From a virus, in the IMG/VR virus record IMGVR_UViG_3300032236_000575, positions 1-63,156 of that record: DNA of 63,156 nucleotides, one strand, 5' to 3'. Position 1 is the stretch's first letter. Each line of letters opens with the position of its first letter. The notes below the pieces were generated by a model, which had not been told where the DNA came from, did no database searches, and was given only the letters and a program-made list of their open reading frames with translations. The position numbers and the translations under genes were made by a program. Positions 34,484 through 41,893 of the stretch are shown piece by piece.

Positions 34484-34656
34484 CTAGCTTTCGGCTTCGG
34501 GTTGAACTTGCTGGTGATGTCATCGATGATGCGCTGCGCCACTCCCCCGGCCTGCGCGGAGATGTGGTCAGTGATGGACGGCATCTGCTTGACCACTTCC
34601 TCGGCAACCCTGGCAGCGATGACGAGTGCGATCCTGTCGAGCAGCTTGCTGAACAT
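34480..34656 (-). CDS. Small helical protein, 58 aa, first gene of the late operon
   Basis: ATG 34656 has GGGAGA six bases upstream. The peptide is one long amphipathic helix (MFSKLLDRIALVIAARVAEE ... ISAQAGGVAQRIIDDI) with a basic tail. It overlaps the next gene by four bases. It could be membrane-associated or part of assembly. No family is recognised. Confidence 0.6.
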   Translation of the reverse strand: MFSKLLDRIALVIAARVAEEVVKQMPSITDHISAQAGGVAQRIIDDITSKFNPKPKAR

Positions 34657-34721
34657 GTTGTCTCCCTTGATGATTGGCCGATGGCCTGAATGTTGCTGGG
34701 CTGCAATGCCGTTGGCTTCAA

Positions 34722-34738
34722 CGTTCCATCGTGGAACG
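34722..34738. promoter_or_regulatory. Palindromic site 3 (CGTTCCA-TCG-TGGAACG)
   Basis: A perfect 7+7 palindrome 66 bp upstream of the first late gene, with the outward CGGTGC extension shared by other copies. It is well placed to repress or insulate late transcription. Confidence 0.6.
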
Positions 34739-35242
34739 GTGCCACCGCGAGCGGCCAAAATGCTTCTACCTGCGCGAATGGGGTGCGGCCAAATTGGGAG
34801 ACTCGTAGCCATCAGACTTCGCTGCCCTGGCCGTTTGCAGCGTTCGGGGCGGGAGGGCACCCCATACTCCCCCTCGGTATGCGGGGAAATGCTTGCGACA
34901 TGAACGATCCGGCGATCTACTCTGCGATGTGTATTGCCGTTTGTAGCAAGGCTTTTAGGGTGGTATTGCAAAGGGTTGCAACGCTTTTCGCGATTGCTTG
35001 CGAGGATGGTGACCATCCCGATCGGGCTTGTGAGATGGGCAAGCGGACCCGTTGTTTCGACAATGCGAAACCCAACGTCACGTTGTCTCTTGTTACTGGC
35101 TTGCCCATCCCGAAAGATGATGATGAGCATCGAGGGAGCCTACGCTCTACCTGTACTCAATCTTGTTGCGGCACAACGCTTTTCGGATGGGCATCTATGA
35201 AGGGTTGCGTGGTGATCGAGGTGATCGAGGTGATCGTTATTG

Positions 35243-35259
35243 CTAACGCTCAGCGTTAG
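35243..35259. promoter_or_regulatory. 17-bp perfect palindrome in the late-operon gap
   Basis: CTAACGCT-C-AGCGTTAG has 8-bp arms around one base, inside the gap. It may bind a dimeric regulator or the packaging machinery. I see no second copy. Confidence 0.45.
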
Positions 35260-35326
35260 TACTCGACGGCGCATCAACCAATCCTGTTGCAGCACAACAC
35301 TATTCATATGCCATGCTGTGGGATGG

Positions 35327-35746
35327 TCAGCACCTATCGTTGCGGACACTACCTATCTGGCGTTCAACTCTTACGCCGTGGCCTTTGGCGGCATGTCCTT
35401 CGGCACTACTCTTGCGTGCGTGGCACGCTCGACATGCGGCCTGACAGTTGCCCAATCCATACCCAATCTGATTGTCAACTCTATCTAGGTCCGTAGCAAT
35501 TCCTAGGCAGATATTGGGGATGGCTATTTCGCAGCGTCCGCCTGCTCTGCTGAATACCTTCTGGCGCAGGGTCTTTCGAGTCTTGTTGTTTGTTCTGTCC
35601 CACGAGCTTCCGGTGTTTGACCATGCTCGATAGTGGTTTGGGCAGTAGCGTGCTTCGCTGTCATGGATCAGCGCGGAGCATCCCTGTTGATTGCAGATCT
35701 TCGGTGCTCTCGGCACTTTCGCCCTCTTTGTTTTGGACAGACTCAT
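35327..35746 (-). CDS. HNH endonuclease
   Basis: A 139-aa enzyme. An N-terminal Zn finger (CNQQGCSALIHDSEARYC ... H) is followed by an HNH core (RCEIAIPNICLG, TDLDRVDNQIGYG, LGNCQAACRACHARKS). Phage HNH proteins next to terminase genes nick or cut DNA during packaging, and this one borders the putative packaging gap. The start overlaps the upstream gene by 86 bases, so a later start is possible. Confidence 0.85.
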   Translation of the reverse strand: MSLSKTKRAKVPRAPKICNQQGCSALIHDSEARYCPNHYRAWSNTGSSWDRTNNKTRKTLRQKVFSRAGGRCEIAIPNICLGIATDLDRVDNQIGYGLGNCQAACRACHARKSSAEGHAAKGHGVRVERQIGSVRNDRC

Positions 35747-36002
35747 CCAAGGACAAAGCTATCACATGTGAATGTGGATCTTCGGTAGTCGAATGTTGTT
35801 GCTGGTCAACAAGTTTCGAAACCCACTTGTCCCTGACCATCACATAGGACACCGGAGAGAAGTAAGGGTCGCTGTGCGCCAAAGGATCGATGATGATCTT
35901 GGCCTGTATCCAACCGTTGTGGATTGACACCACTTCTCCACGGCACTCGATGCCGTCCCACATGACGATCACATCGTCGCCTGGACTTACATGCGAACCC
36001 AT
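35661..36002 (-). CDS. Hypothetical SH3-like small protein
   Basis: A 113-aa protein from ATG 36002. The N-terminal half is a small beta barrel (DDVIVMWDGIECRGEVVSIH, GWIQAKIII, VSYVMVRDKWV). The C-terminal half is acidic and probably disordered, and is encoded over the HNH start. The function is unknown. Confidence 0.55.
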   Translation of the reverse strand: MGSHVSPGDDVIVMWDGIECRGEVVSIHNGWIQAKIIIDPLAHSDPYFSPVSYVMVRDKWVSKLVDQQQHSTTEDPHSHVIALSLDESVQNKEGESAESTEDLQSTGMLRADP

Positions 36003-36631
36003 CTTGCCGTCCACACCTTTCTTTGTCCGTAGTCCCACGCCACCCGGCCCTTCTCGCGGATCTCGCCGTCAGGATGTTTGACGATGGTCGGTACATCCAT
36101 GTGGTCAACGATCGAGGGATGCGAGTACCAGCATTCAACAGAGTTGCTCTGAGAAAAGTATCGTATCGCGTCATCGATCGGCAGCGAGCTATCACGAGTG
36201 ACGAAGTCGAGCATGTTGTGAATCATGTTGCCGCGCATGCAGATTGCGACACCGTGAAGGACCGCTTCGCTGACGATCCATGATGCGTCTTCTGCCCTTG
36301 CTTTGCCGACTGCTTGTGCGACTCGTTCTTGCCAGTGTGGTGGTCTTTTCTGGCCGAGATACAGCGATGCCAGCGATGCCTCGTATGGCAGCGAATCAAA
36401 CGCGGCCTGAGCCTGCTCACGAAAACCATCCTGAACAACAGCGTCATCCTCAAGAACGATCGCCCACTCATTCGGTTCAGTGATCTTCGCCAGCCTCGAC
36501 CACACTCGATGATGATTGACCTGTGGACCGTAGTGCCCTTTGTCCACAGAGCAGCACTCCGCGTGAACCTTACGGATCAGCTTGTCCGCTAGCCTCACCC
36601 TCGAAATGTGCGCCACTACACCTATCTTCAC
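35987..36631 (-). CDS. Glycosyltransferase family 25-like enzyme
   Basis: A 214-aa protein. I prefer GTG 36631, which has GGAG six bases upstream. It shows the GT25-type signatures IGVVAHISRV, HHRVWSRLAKI and WAIVLEDDAVVQDGF, then ASLYLGQK and VSEAVLHGVAICM. The DD in VLEDDA would bind metal and the nucleotide sugar. It lies beside a second, larger glycosyltransferase, pointing to a shared task such as virion or DNA modification. Confidence 0.78.
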   Translation of the reverse strand: MKIGVVAHISRVRLADKLIRKVHAECCSVDKGHYGPQVNHHRVWSRLAKITEPNEWAIVLEDDAVVQDGFREQAQAAFDSLPYEASLASLYLGQKRPPHWQERVAQAVGKARAEDASWIVSEAVLHGVAICMRGNMIHNMLDFVTRDSSLPIDDAIRYFSQSNSVECWYSHPSIVDHMDVPTIVKHPDGEIREKGRVAWDYGQRKVWTARWVRM

Positions 36632-36743
36632 GTTCACTCCACTCAAGTATCAGTTTGTTGTTGCCGACAGCGATTACCATGTACACGTTGTGTTCTTCGA
36701 TGACATCGATGGCCGCAAGGACAAGCTTTTCTTCGATTCTCAT
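36570..36743 (-). CDS. Hypothetical 57-aa protein
   Basis: The ATG at 36743 overlaps the preceding stop as ATGA. The protein (EEKLVLAAIDVIEEHNVYMV, LILEWSEREDRCSGA) is small and acidic and overlaps the next gene by about 60 bases. No family is recognised. It is kept because of the tight coupling. Confidence 0.45.
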   Translation of the reverse strand: MRIEEKLVLAAIDVIEEHNVYMVIAVGNNKLILEWSEREDRCSGAHFEGEASGQADP

Positions 36744-36919
36744 GTCAATCTCGTTGTTGGTTCTGACCTCGACGCTGCCCAATGCGTAAGGCAATCGAGA
36801 GTGCAAACATGCGCGATGACGCTGTCGCGATCCGACACCGTGATGAACCCGCACGGCAGATCAGAATCAACCCTCTGCCACGAATCGCATCCCTCTCTGT
36901 CGCAGTGATGCGCGATCAT
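36740..36919 (-). CDS. Small Cys/His Zn-binding protein, 59 aa
   Basis: ATG 36919 overlaps the glycosyltransferase stop as ATGA. Ligand pairs HHCDREGCDSW and HVCTLDCLTHW suggest a single treble-clef or ribbon zinc site. Such mini zinc proteins are frequent in actinobacteriophages. The function is unknown. Confidence 0.6.
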   Translation of the reverse strand: MIAHHCDREGCDSWQRVDSDLPCGFITVSDRDSVIAHVCTLDCLTHWAASRSEPTTRLT

Positions 36920-38325
36920 TTGTGCGCCCACCAAGCATGCTCATCGGCCTTGACATTGAACTTGAACAACGTTGCGACTTGCGGACCCGTTAGATGCCAC
37001 GGGAAATGTTCGTAGACAACATAATTGAAGAACGCCATCTCGTGCATCGAATCGGCTTGTGGATACATCTGCCACATGTCGATCATCATCTTGCACAGCT
37101 TCTGCAGTGTTGCCCTGTCTCCGCCGACAACACCGGGGTTGAGAAGCATCGAATGCTTGTTGTCTTCGATCCATTGCGCTATCGCTGAACCGTGCTGCCG
37201 GATCCACGGGATACCAACGGGTTTCGGTTCCCATCCGCAGTACAGCGTCCCTGGCCTCATCGAGGTGAACGGGTTGTTGAGCATGCGAACGTCGGTGGCA
37301 TCGACAAGCCACGCGTAGCCGACTTCGGGATGGTCGCGCAGCCACATACTGTAACTGATCCAACGCTGTTTGTACGCCGGTTCATTGGTGGCATCGACCC
37401 ATTGAGCATGATCATGTGCAAGACAGTCAGTGATGATGACAAACCTTGCGTCACCGAGCGATGCTTCAAGAGGTTCGATCGCTTTGAGGTCCGCTCTCCA
37501 CTTCTGACCTCGTTGAGGATCATCGACACCGTTGAAGTACGAGGTGAGGACAACGTTGTACGGTGTGCGGTATTCGATGTAATCGGTTGTGTTCCAGTAC
37601 TTTTCGCGCAGGCCGATGTTGCGCTGCAGCATGAGGTCACGATCTTTTGATGTGAAGCTTCTTTTGACCGATTGATGTTCGTCTGATGCGTAGAACAATC
37701 CTGCGCTGTCGCAGTCTTGGTGGACGAAGGTGGTGAAGCCTGCGTTCCAGATCCGGCGTGACCATTCGGCGTGTTCCTCCATGCCTTTGCCGAAGTCAAG
37801 TCTCATGCCGCCGACACGCTCGATCACTTGCCGTTCCGCGTACAGCATGCAACCCATTGACCATCCGTATGCGGTGATCTTTGAGTCGAGGTACAGCACA
37901 TCCATTTTGGGCACTGATCCGCCGTCGGAGAAGTGTGTCCAGCAGTACTGCAGGTGCGGTTCTTCTGATTCGATATAGGGCTTCCACCATTGGTTGCCTT
38001 TGATTGGCCTGGTGTCGTCATCGAGCAGGAAGAGGTGATCAACACCAGCGTCCATCAATAGCTCGATGCAGCGGTTCTTGGCTGCCGGAATGCCCTGTGC
38101 GACTTCGTTTCTCACCACCGTGATCGGGTGGTGCGTGGTGAAAGGCTCGTCGCTGCCGTCATCGACCACAAAGACTGGGGCGGACGATGGGATGGTTTCG
38201 AGGACGGCCTCGACGGTTTCAAGGCATTCCTGCTTCCTGTTGTGAGTGGTGATCGCTACACCGAACTTGTGTTTCGCGCTGTTCTTGGGAACGTAGGGGA
38301 TGCCGTCGATCGTGACTTCCATCAT
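36916..38325 (-). CDS. Two-domain glycosyltransferase (GT2-like)
   Basis: A 469-aa protein. Residues 20-245 are a GT-A fold with GVAITTHNRKQECLETVEAV, PVFVVDDGSDEP, IPAAKNRCIELL and the metal site FLLDDDTRP. MEEHAEWSRRIWNAG follows. Residues 255-469 look like a second transferase-type domain (VVLTSYFNGVDDPQRGQKW, FVIITDC, YAWLVDATDVRML). It may attach sugars to virion proteins, as described for some mycobacteriophages. Sugar and acceptor are not predictable. Confidence 0.82.
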   Translation of the reverse strand: MMEVTIDGIPYVPKNSAKHKFGVAITTHNRKQECLETVEAVLETIPSSAPVFVVDDGSDEPFTTHHPITVVRNEVAQGIPAAKNRCIELLMDAGVDHLFLLDDDTRPIKGNQWWKPYIESEEPHLQYCWTHFSDGGSVPKMDVLYLDSKITAYGWSMGCMLYAERQVIERVGGMRLDFGKGMEEHAEWSRRIWNAGFTTFVHQDCDSAGLFYASDEHQSVKRSFTSKDRDLMLQRNIGLREKYWNTTDYIEYRTPYNVVLTSYFNGVDDPQRGQKWRADLKAIEPLEASLGDARFVIITDCLAHDHAQWVDATNEPAYKQRWISYSMWLRDHPEVGYAWLVDATDVRMLNNPFTSMRPGTLYCGWEPKPVGIPWIRQHGSAIAQWIEDNKHSMLLNPGVVGGDRATLQKLCKMMIDMWQMYPQADSMHEMAFFNYVVYEHFPWHLTGPQVATLFKFNVKADEHAWWAHK

Positions 38326-38702
38326 GGCTTTCTCCTGTTTCGTCTTTTAGCTTCGTACTCAATGCAGTCACCGACGTTGAAGCGAAGCTTGCCTTCGATC
38401 GTTTTGGATCTGATGTGGTTGCGTTTCGCCCACATGTAGATCGATCCGACAGGCACTCCGATCAGTTCAGACATCTCCGGTGCTGTGTGCCAATCGTGAA
38501 CGCGCAGAGGCTGATTCGATGGGAACACCCACAGTTGTTGCAGCTTGCGCCATGAGTCATCGAGGTCGCACAGTGCATCGAGTGGACTGAGGAACTTGCC
38601 GGACAGGATGCCGTGGATCAGTTCTCGGTATGAGATGGCGACACGTTTGGCTCTGTCTTCTCGCGAGTCACCGGGCCAGGGCCATTCAGTACTTCCAGAC
38701 AA
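38322..38702 (-). CDS. HTH (MerR/excisionase-like) DNA-binding protein
   Basis: A 126-aa protein from a TTG start. The C-terminal 55 residues hold a winged HTH (APEMSELIGVPVGSIYMWAK, then KTIEGKLRFNVGDCIEYEAK). The N-terminal half is helical. It could regulate late or glycosyltransferase genes, or help package DNA. It overlaps both neighbours. Confidence 0.65.
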   Translation of the reverse strand: MSGSTEWPWPGDSREDRAKRVAISYRELIHGILSGKFLSPLDALCDLDDSWRKLQQLWVFPSNQPLRVHDWHTAPEMSELIGVPVGSIYMWAKRNHIRSKTIEGKLRFNVGDCIEYEAKRRNRRKP

Positions 38703-39030
38703 TGCTGAGTCCTGTTCGTTCCGCGACTCTGGCCGCGATCATGCGATGCCACTTCGCTGGCATGCCATCGACAAGATCAACGCAATCATCCTGCGGGGCA
38801 ACAACATACGGCAAACCGCCATCGATCTTCGTCAACTGAATGGTCAGAGCACTCACGAACCTGTGTGCATGCTCAACCCATTGCCCGATCGCGTGCTCCG
38901 CAGCAACGGGGATCTTGCTGCCCTCTTCCCAACGCTTCACGGTGCGCTCAGTGACATCGAACTGCGATGCAACCCATTTGCGGTCGAGGCCGAGGTACTC
39001 GCGCCAGCACACGAACTCTGCCGGTGTCAT
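38686..39030 (-). CDS. Xre-type HTH protein (DUF1870/YdiL-like)
   Basis: A 114-aa protein from ATG 39030, in an ATGA overlap with the upstream stop. The N terminus MTPAEFVCWREYLGLDRKWV, then DVTERTVKRWEEG, is an Xre-like HTH of the YdiL/DUF1870 kind. The remaining helices may dimerise. It is one of three candidates for the missing immunity repressor or an early-late switch. Confidence 0.65.
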   Translation of the reverse strand: MTPAEFVCWREYLGLDRKWVASQFDVTERTVKRWEEGSKIPVAAEHAIGQWVEHAHRFVSALTIQLTKIDGGLPYVVAPQDDCVDLVDGMPAKWHRMIAARVAERTGLSIVWKY

Positions 39031-39227
39031 CGGATGACCGATGGGCCGCGCCAACGATTATCGTGCTTGTTACGCCACTTGACGTACTGCTTGGCTTCCT
39101 TCTTGCTGTAGAACACTGCGACGATGCGTGCTCTGCCCTCGTCAAAGATCTCGTATGCTTTCTGATCTTCGACTTGCAGCTTCCACTCATCGAAAAACCC
39201 CATCGTGTCTTCCTGTTTGTCGCTCAC
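39027..39227 (-). CDS. Hypothetical 66-aa protein
   Basis: GTG 39227 overlaps the upstream stop as GTGA and has AAGGAGAT seven bases upstream. The alpha/beta protein (IVAVFYSKKEAKQYVKWRN) has a basic C terminus. No family is recognised. Confidence 0.55.
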   Translation of the reverse strand: MSDKQEDTMGFFDEWKLQVEDQKAYEIFDEGRARIVAVFYSKKEAKQYVKWRNKHDNRWRGPSVIR

Positions 39228-40135
39228 GCAAGGATCTCCTTCAAAACCATTGTCACAGCCCATGATTCGATGACCGACAGTTCGTCGCGGTCGAGGTCAG
39301 CGATCTTCTTGACCTTTGCGAGTTTCTCTTCCGCTTGTGTGAGCTTCCATTGAGACTCGGCATAAAGCCACTGCAGCACTGCGTGTTCCTTTCGTCCGAT
39401 GTCTTCCACGAGAAGAGAACTGAGCCAGTGGTATTCAGACTCTGACCATTTTCCGTTACAGGAGGTGCATGTCACGTCCGTGCTGCCGTTGTCGATGCCC
39501 AGTGTTCTTCTGCCGCATCCGATCACGGGGCACGGCATCGCAAGTCGCGTCCGCTTTTCAGTCATTCCCAAAGCGGCATCGATGCGTTGGTGAACGATGA
39601 CCGCCGCGACTGCTGCCTCGACACCGTCGATCTCTTTCTTCGTGGCGGTTGAGCCGGATGAGTCCCACGTCTTGGCCTCGATCGGGTCTGCTGCGATGAG
39701 CTTGTCAATGTTGTTGGGCAGCAGCGTCTTTGCTTGCTCGATGCAGGGCCAGTTGACCACGGGAAAGCCTTTGGCTTTTTGTCTTTTCTGCGGCCTCACT
39801 CCGAGCTTTGCGGCCACCAGGGCGACAGATGTTTCGCAGTTGTGTGCGAGCATGTCTTGCAGTTCGATGACGGTGGCGTTGAGGGGCATCGGTGGTGTCG
39901 GCGTGCCGGACACCTTCGTCCCTTCTGCTTTCTCGACTTTGTCTCCGATCGCGGCCTGCAAGGCGCGGTAATCGTCTGACGCTCTGCGGTAGGCCGACGC
40001 TACTGCTGTGCAGCATCGGTCGCAGAACCCTCGCGGTTTTTCGATGGTGGCCGGTTCGAACTTTCCTGTTGTCTGATTGCGAATCTTGTTGCGGCACAGC
40101 TTTTTCATCGAGCATTTGTGCTGCTCATCGCTCAC
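39224..40135 (-). CDS. Zn-finger protein of unknown function, 303 aa
   Basis: GTG 40135 overlaps the upstream stop as GTGA. Cys pairs lie at the N terminus (HKCSMKKLCRNK, RGFCDRCC) and a zinc ribbon in the second half (CPVIGCGRRTLG ... VTCTSCNGKW). Between them are long helices (IDGVEAAVAAVIVHQRIDAA). This resembles a conserved actinobacteriophage protein with nucleic-acid-binding potential. No enzymatic motif is seen. Confidence 0.6.
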   Translation of the reverse strand: MSDEQHKCSMKKLCRNKIRNQTTGKFEPATIEKPRGFCDRCCTAVASAYRRASDDYRALQAAIGDKVEKAEGTKVSGTPTPPMPLNATVIELQDMLAHNCETSVALVAAKLGVRPQKRQKAKGFPVVNWPCIEQAKTLLPNNIDKLIAADPIEAKTWDSSGSTATKKEIDGVEAAVAAVIVHQRIDAALGMTEKRTRLAMPCPVIGCGRRTLGIDNGSTDVTCTSCNGKWSESEYHWLSSLLVEDIGRKEHAVLQWLYAESQWKLTQAEEKLAKVKKIADLDRDELSVIESWAVTMVLKEILA

Positions 40136-40371
40136 TGTGTTCGCCTTTCGATTTCGCGGTTGATGTAGAACACGGCTTTTCGGAGATCCTCGATGGCCTT
40201 GCCTTTGAGGTCGGCACGCCAGATGTATTTGATGGCGTTGCCGAGGTTGAAGTTGAAATGCTCTGTGACGGCGATGCATTCGATGCCGGATGGGTGCGAT
40301 GTGTAGTGGTTGGGATGTTTGACGGGATCTGATGGTTTGGATGGTCCGTCGATGGAGTCATCGAATGTCAC
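40132..40371 (-). CDS. DUF3310 protein
   Basis: A 79-aa protein with the DUF3310 pattern: HPNHYTSHPSGIECI, HFNFNLGNAIKYIWRAD and DLRKAVFYINREIE. The family is widespread in phages and is sometimes called SaV-like or nucleotide-kinase-like, but the activity is uncertain. It starts at a GTG in a GTGA overlap. Confidence 0.85.
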   Translation of the reverse strand: MTFDDSIDGPSKPSDPVKHPNHYTSHPSGIECIAVTEHFNFNLGNAIKYIWRADLKGKAIEDLRKAVFYINREIERRTQ

Positions 40372-40754
40372 GCGTGTTCTCCGAGGATTCGTTGTGCTGG
40401 TGGGTTGTTGAGGTATTCGACTGCGCGTAGCAGGGCGGCTTGGTCATAGCGTCCGATGACGATGGTGTTGCACGTTGTGCAGAGCAGTCCTCGCACTTTG
40501 CCGGTTGCGTGATCGTGGTCTACTGCAAGCCTTTTCGAGATCCCTTTAGCTTTGTGGCAGATGACGCAGAGTCCTCCTTGACCGGCGTAGAGAAGCTCGT
40601 ACTGGTTTGCTGTGATGCCGTAGGTTTTCTCGACGTGTTTAGCGTGCGCTAAAGCCTTGCGCTGTTTGACGATTGTGCGCCAGCATGTGGCGCATCGTGG
40701 TCCTGGCTTGTCGAGCTTGCGTGTGGTGGATCCGCAGTCTTTGCATGTTTTCAC
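40368..40754 (-). CDS. Recombination endonuclease VII-like HNH nuclease
   Basis: A 128-aa protein from GTG 40754. A Zn-ribbon N terminus (KTCKDCGS ... RCATC) precedes the EndoVII core YGITANQYELLYAGQGGLC, then VDHDHATGKVRGLLC and TCNTIVIGRYD. T4 EndoVII resolves branched DNA before packaging. This enzyme may do the same for replication intermediates. Confidence 0.88.
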   Translation of the reverse strand: MKTCKDCGSTTRKLDKPGPRCATCWRTIVKQRKALAHAKHVEKTYGITANQYELLYAGQGGLCVICHKAKGISKRLAVDHDHATGKVRGLLCTTCNTIVIGRYDQAALLRAVEYLNNPPAQRILGEHA

Positions 40755-41026
40755 GATCCGCGCCGCATGATTCTGTCGATGATGTCGAACGCTTTCCAGA
40801 TGCCGCCGTACTCGATGTCCCATTCACCGATGTCGAGGTCTGCTGTGTGTTGCTCTTCGGTTCGTTCCATTGTGGAACGGTGCTCGTGATGGGTTGAGCC
40901 TTCGCAGATGTCTGTGGGCAGGCCGTGCCAATCGTGGCCGCATCCTCGACATCGTGGGAATGCTCTGTTGCGGTATCGGCCTGAGAGGTCGATGTCGTCA
41001 GAATGGTGGTCGCTCGTGTTGCTCAT
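40751..41026 (-). CDS. Small Zn-binding protein, 91 aa
   Basis: CRGCGHDWHGLPTDICEGS suggests a zinc site. The C-terminal helix (GGIWKAFDIIDRIMRRG) is basic. Palindromic site 4 lies inside this gene and encodes part of the STMERTE segment. The start overlaps the upstream gene by 29 bases. The function is unknown. Confidence 0.55.
   Translation of the reverse strand: MSNTSDHHSDDIDLSGRYRNRAFPRCRGCGHDWHGLPTDICEGSTHHEHRSTMERTEEQHTADLDIGEWDIEYGGIWKAFDIIDRIMRRGS
40863..40879. promoter_or_regulatory. Palindromic site 4 (CGTTCCA-TTG-TGGAACG)
   Basis: A perfect palindrome, but inside a small coding gene rather than between genes. The outward GGTGCTCG flank matches other copies, so it is probably the same element. 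Confidence 0.55.
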
Positions 41027-41390
41027 TGTTGAATGGCTCTCTGTTGTCGATTAGCGATGTGCCCCAGGTCTTTTCGACTGCTTCTCCTTGCCATTGGACT
41101 TCGCAGTGGTGGCTTGAGTAGATGTGGCCGTACATCGGGTAACCGGCTTGAATGTGTGCTGCCCTGCGCCTGAATGGCATTGATCGTCCGAATCCGACTT
41201 CGTAGGTGTGCAGGTTGCACAGCAGGGCCACCGCTTCGCCTTTGAGGGTGAGTGGGTGTGGGTCGAGGCGGGTTGGTTCGCCTTTGATGTAGCAGAACCA
41301 CACGTCTTCGTTGCACAACCGGCACGCTGATTTTGTGGGTTTGGTTGTCTCTTGATGGATGGGTGGGTTTTGCGTTTTCGTTTTACTCAT
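40998..41390 (-). CDS. Hypothetical Cys-containing protein, 130 aa
   Basis: From ATG 41390, inside the upstream stop region. CRLCNEDVWFCYIKGEPTRL with a later CNLH could form a zinc site. The rest (YPMYGHIYSSHHCEVQWQGE) is beta-like. No family is recognised. Confidence 0.55.
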   Translation of the reverse strand: MSKTKTQNPPIHQETTKPTKSACRLCNEDVWFCYIKGEPTRLDPHPLTLKGEAVALLCNLHTYEVGFGRSMPFRRRAAHIQAGYPMYGHIYSSHHCEVQWQGEAVEKTWGTSLIDNREPFNNEQHERPPF

Positions 41391-41553
41391 CGAGCAGTTT
41401 TTCGAGTGATTCCGCGATGCGGACCAACGCGTAGCCGCACTCATCGAGTGCGAGTGAGATCTCTTTGATGTCTTTGCTCATCGAGGTGATTTGTGTTTCG
41501 GTTTTGATGATCGATGAGGTGATGTCGGTTGTTTGGAAGTGGTCGAATGACAT
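41383..41553 (-). CDS. Small helical protein, 56 aa, beside the iterons
   Basis: ATG 41553 has AGAAGGA seven bases upstream. The protein is one long helix with a heptad-like pattern (IKTETQITSMSKDIKEISLA, ALVRIAESLEKLL). It is the gene just downstream of the iteron-like array. It may be a dimeric accessory to replication, though this is only inferred. Confidence 0.55.
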   Translation of the reverse strand: MSFDHFQTTDITSSIIKTETQITSMSKDIKEISLALDECGYALVRIAESLEKLLDE

Positions 41554-41624
41554 GGGTGAATCCTTCTGTCTAGCAATGTGTTTGGTGGACGCTCAGCTAC
41601 TCAGGGTTTGTTAAGGTTGGTTCT

Positions 41625-41830
41625 TGGTGTGCCACTGGTGTGCCTGGAGAGCTTGGTTTGGCACACCAGGGACATCCGGCGCATCGGAGGGTCGATTTTG
41701 ATCGCTGGTGTGCCACTGGTGTGCCATTGGTGTGCCAACTGGTGTGCCAACCCTTTTTGCAGGTCAAGCTCTGTTGTGCCTGGTGTGCCAAACCGTGTAT
41801 TGGGAGAGTGTGTTTTTCACTGGTGTGCCA
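41625..41830. repeat. Iteron-like array of TGGTGTGCCA; candidate replication origin
   Basis: Direct copies of TGGTGTGCCA (or one mismatch) start at 41625, 41636, 41706, 41717, 41728, 41740, 41781 and 41821. There is one inverted copy at 41659 and a degenerate one at 41772. Neighbouring copies are spaced 11-12 bp apart, about one DNA turn, so a protein would bind one face. The array lies in a 340-bp non-coding gap just downstream of the Prim-Pol/ATPase gene. This is the classic arrangement of initiator-bound iterons. Frames read through it give only repeated WHT and PVAH peptides and are not genes. Confidence 0.7.
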
Positions 41831-41893
41831 ACCCCTGAGAGGAACCTTTACTGCCCATGAGCGGTGGCTGAGTGGCACAGCAGCGTTGGCCGG

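Larger units (their letters stand above)
34657..35326. other. 670-bp non-coding gap upstream of the virion operon
   Basis: I see no convincing gene here on either strand. The gap holds palindromic site 3, a 17-bp palindrome at 35243-35259, a triple GATCGAGGT repeat near 35214-35237, and a near-repeat of TGTTGC(g/a)GCACAAC at about 35163 and 35283. It separates an HNH gene from the terminase side, so a late promoter and a packaging (cos/pac) site are the best guesses. Confidence 0.5.

Noticed and set aside
34480-35130. Extension of the small 34.5-kb gene to a 216-codon protein
   Set aside because: The ATG at 34656 has a good ribosome site, and the upstream part covers the dispersed palindrome and lacks protein-like sequence.
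41625-41830. CRISPR array
   Set aside because: Repeat units are only 10 bp with 1-60 bp irregular spacing, and no cas genes are near. The Cas4-like nuclease at 45.2 kb is a phage RecB-type enzyme.
41597-41878. Minus-strand frame encoding repeated WHT and PVAH peptides
   Set aside because: The peptide repeats are simply the translation of the TGGTGTGCCA array. There is no ribosome site and no protein-like composition outside the repeats.
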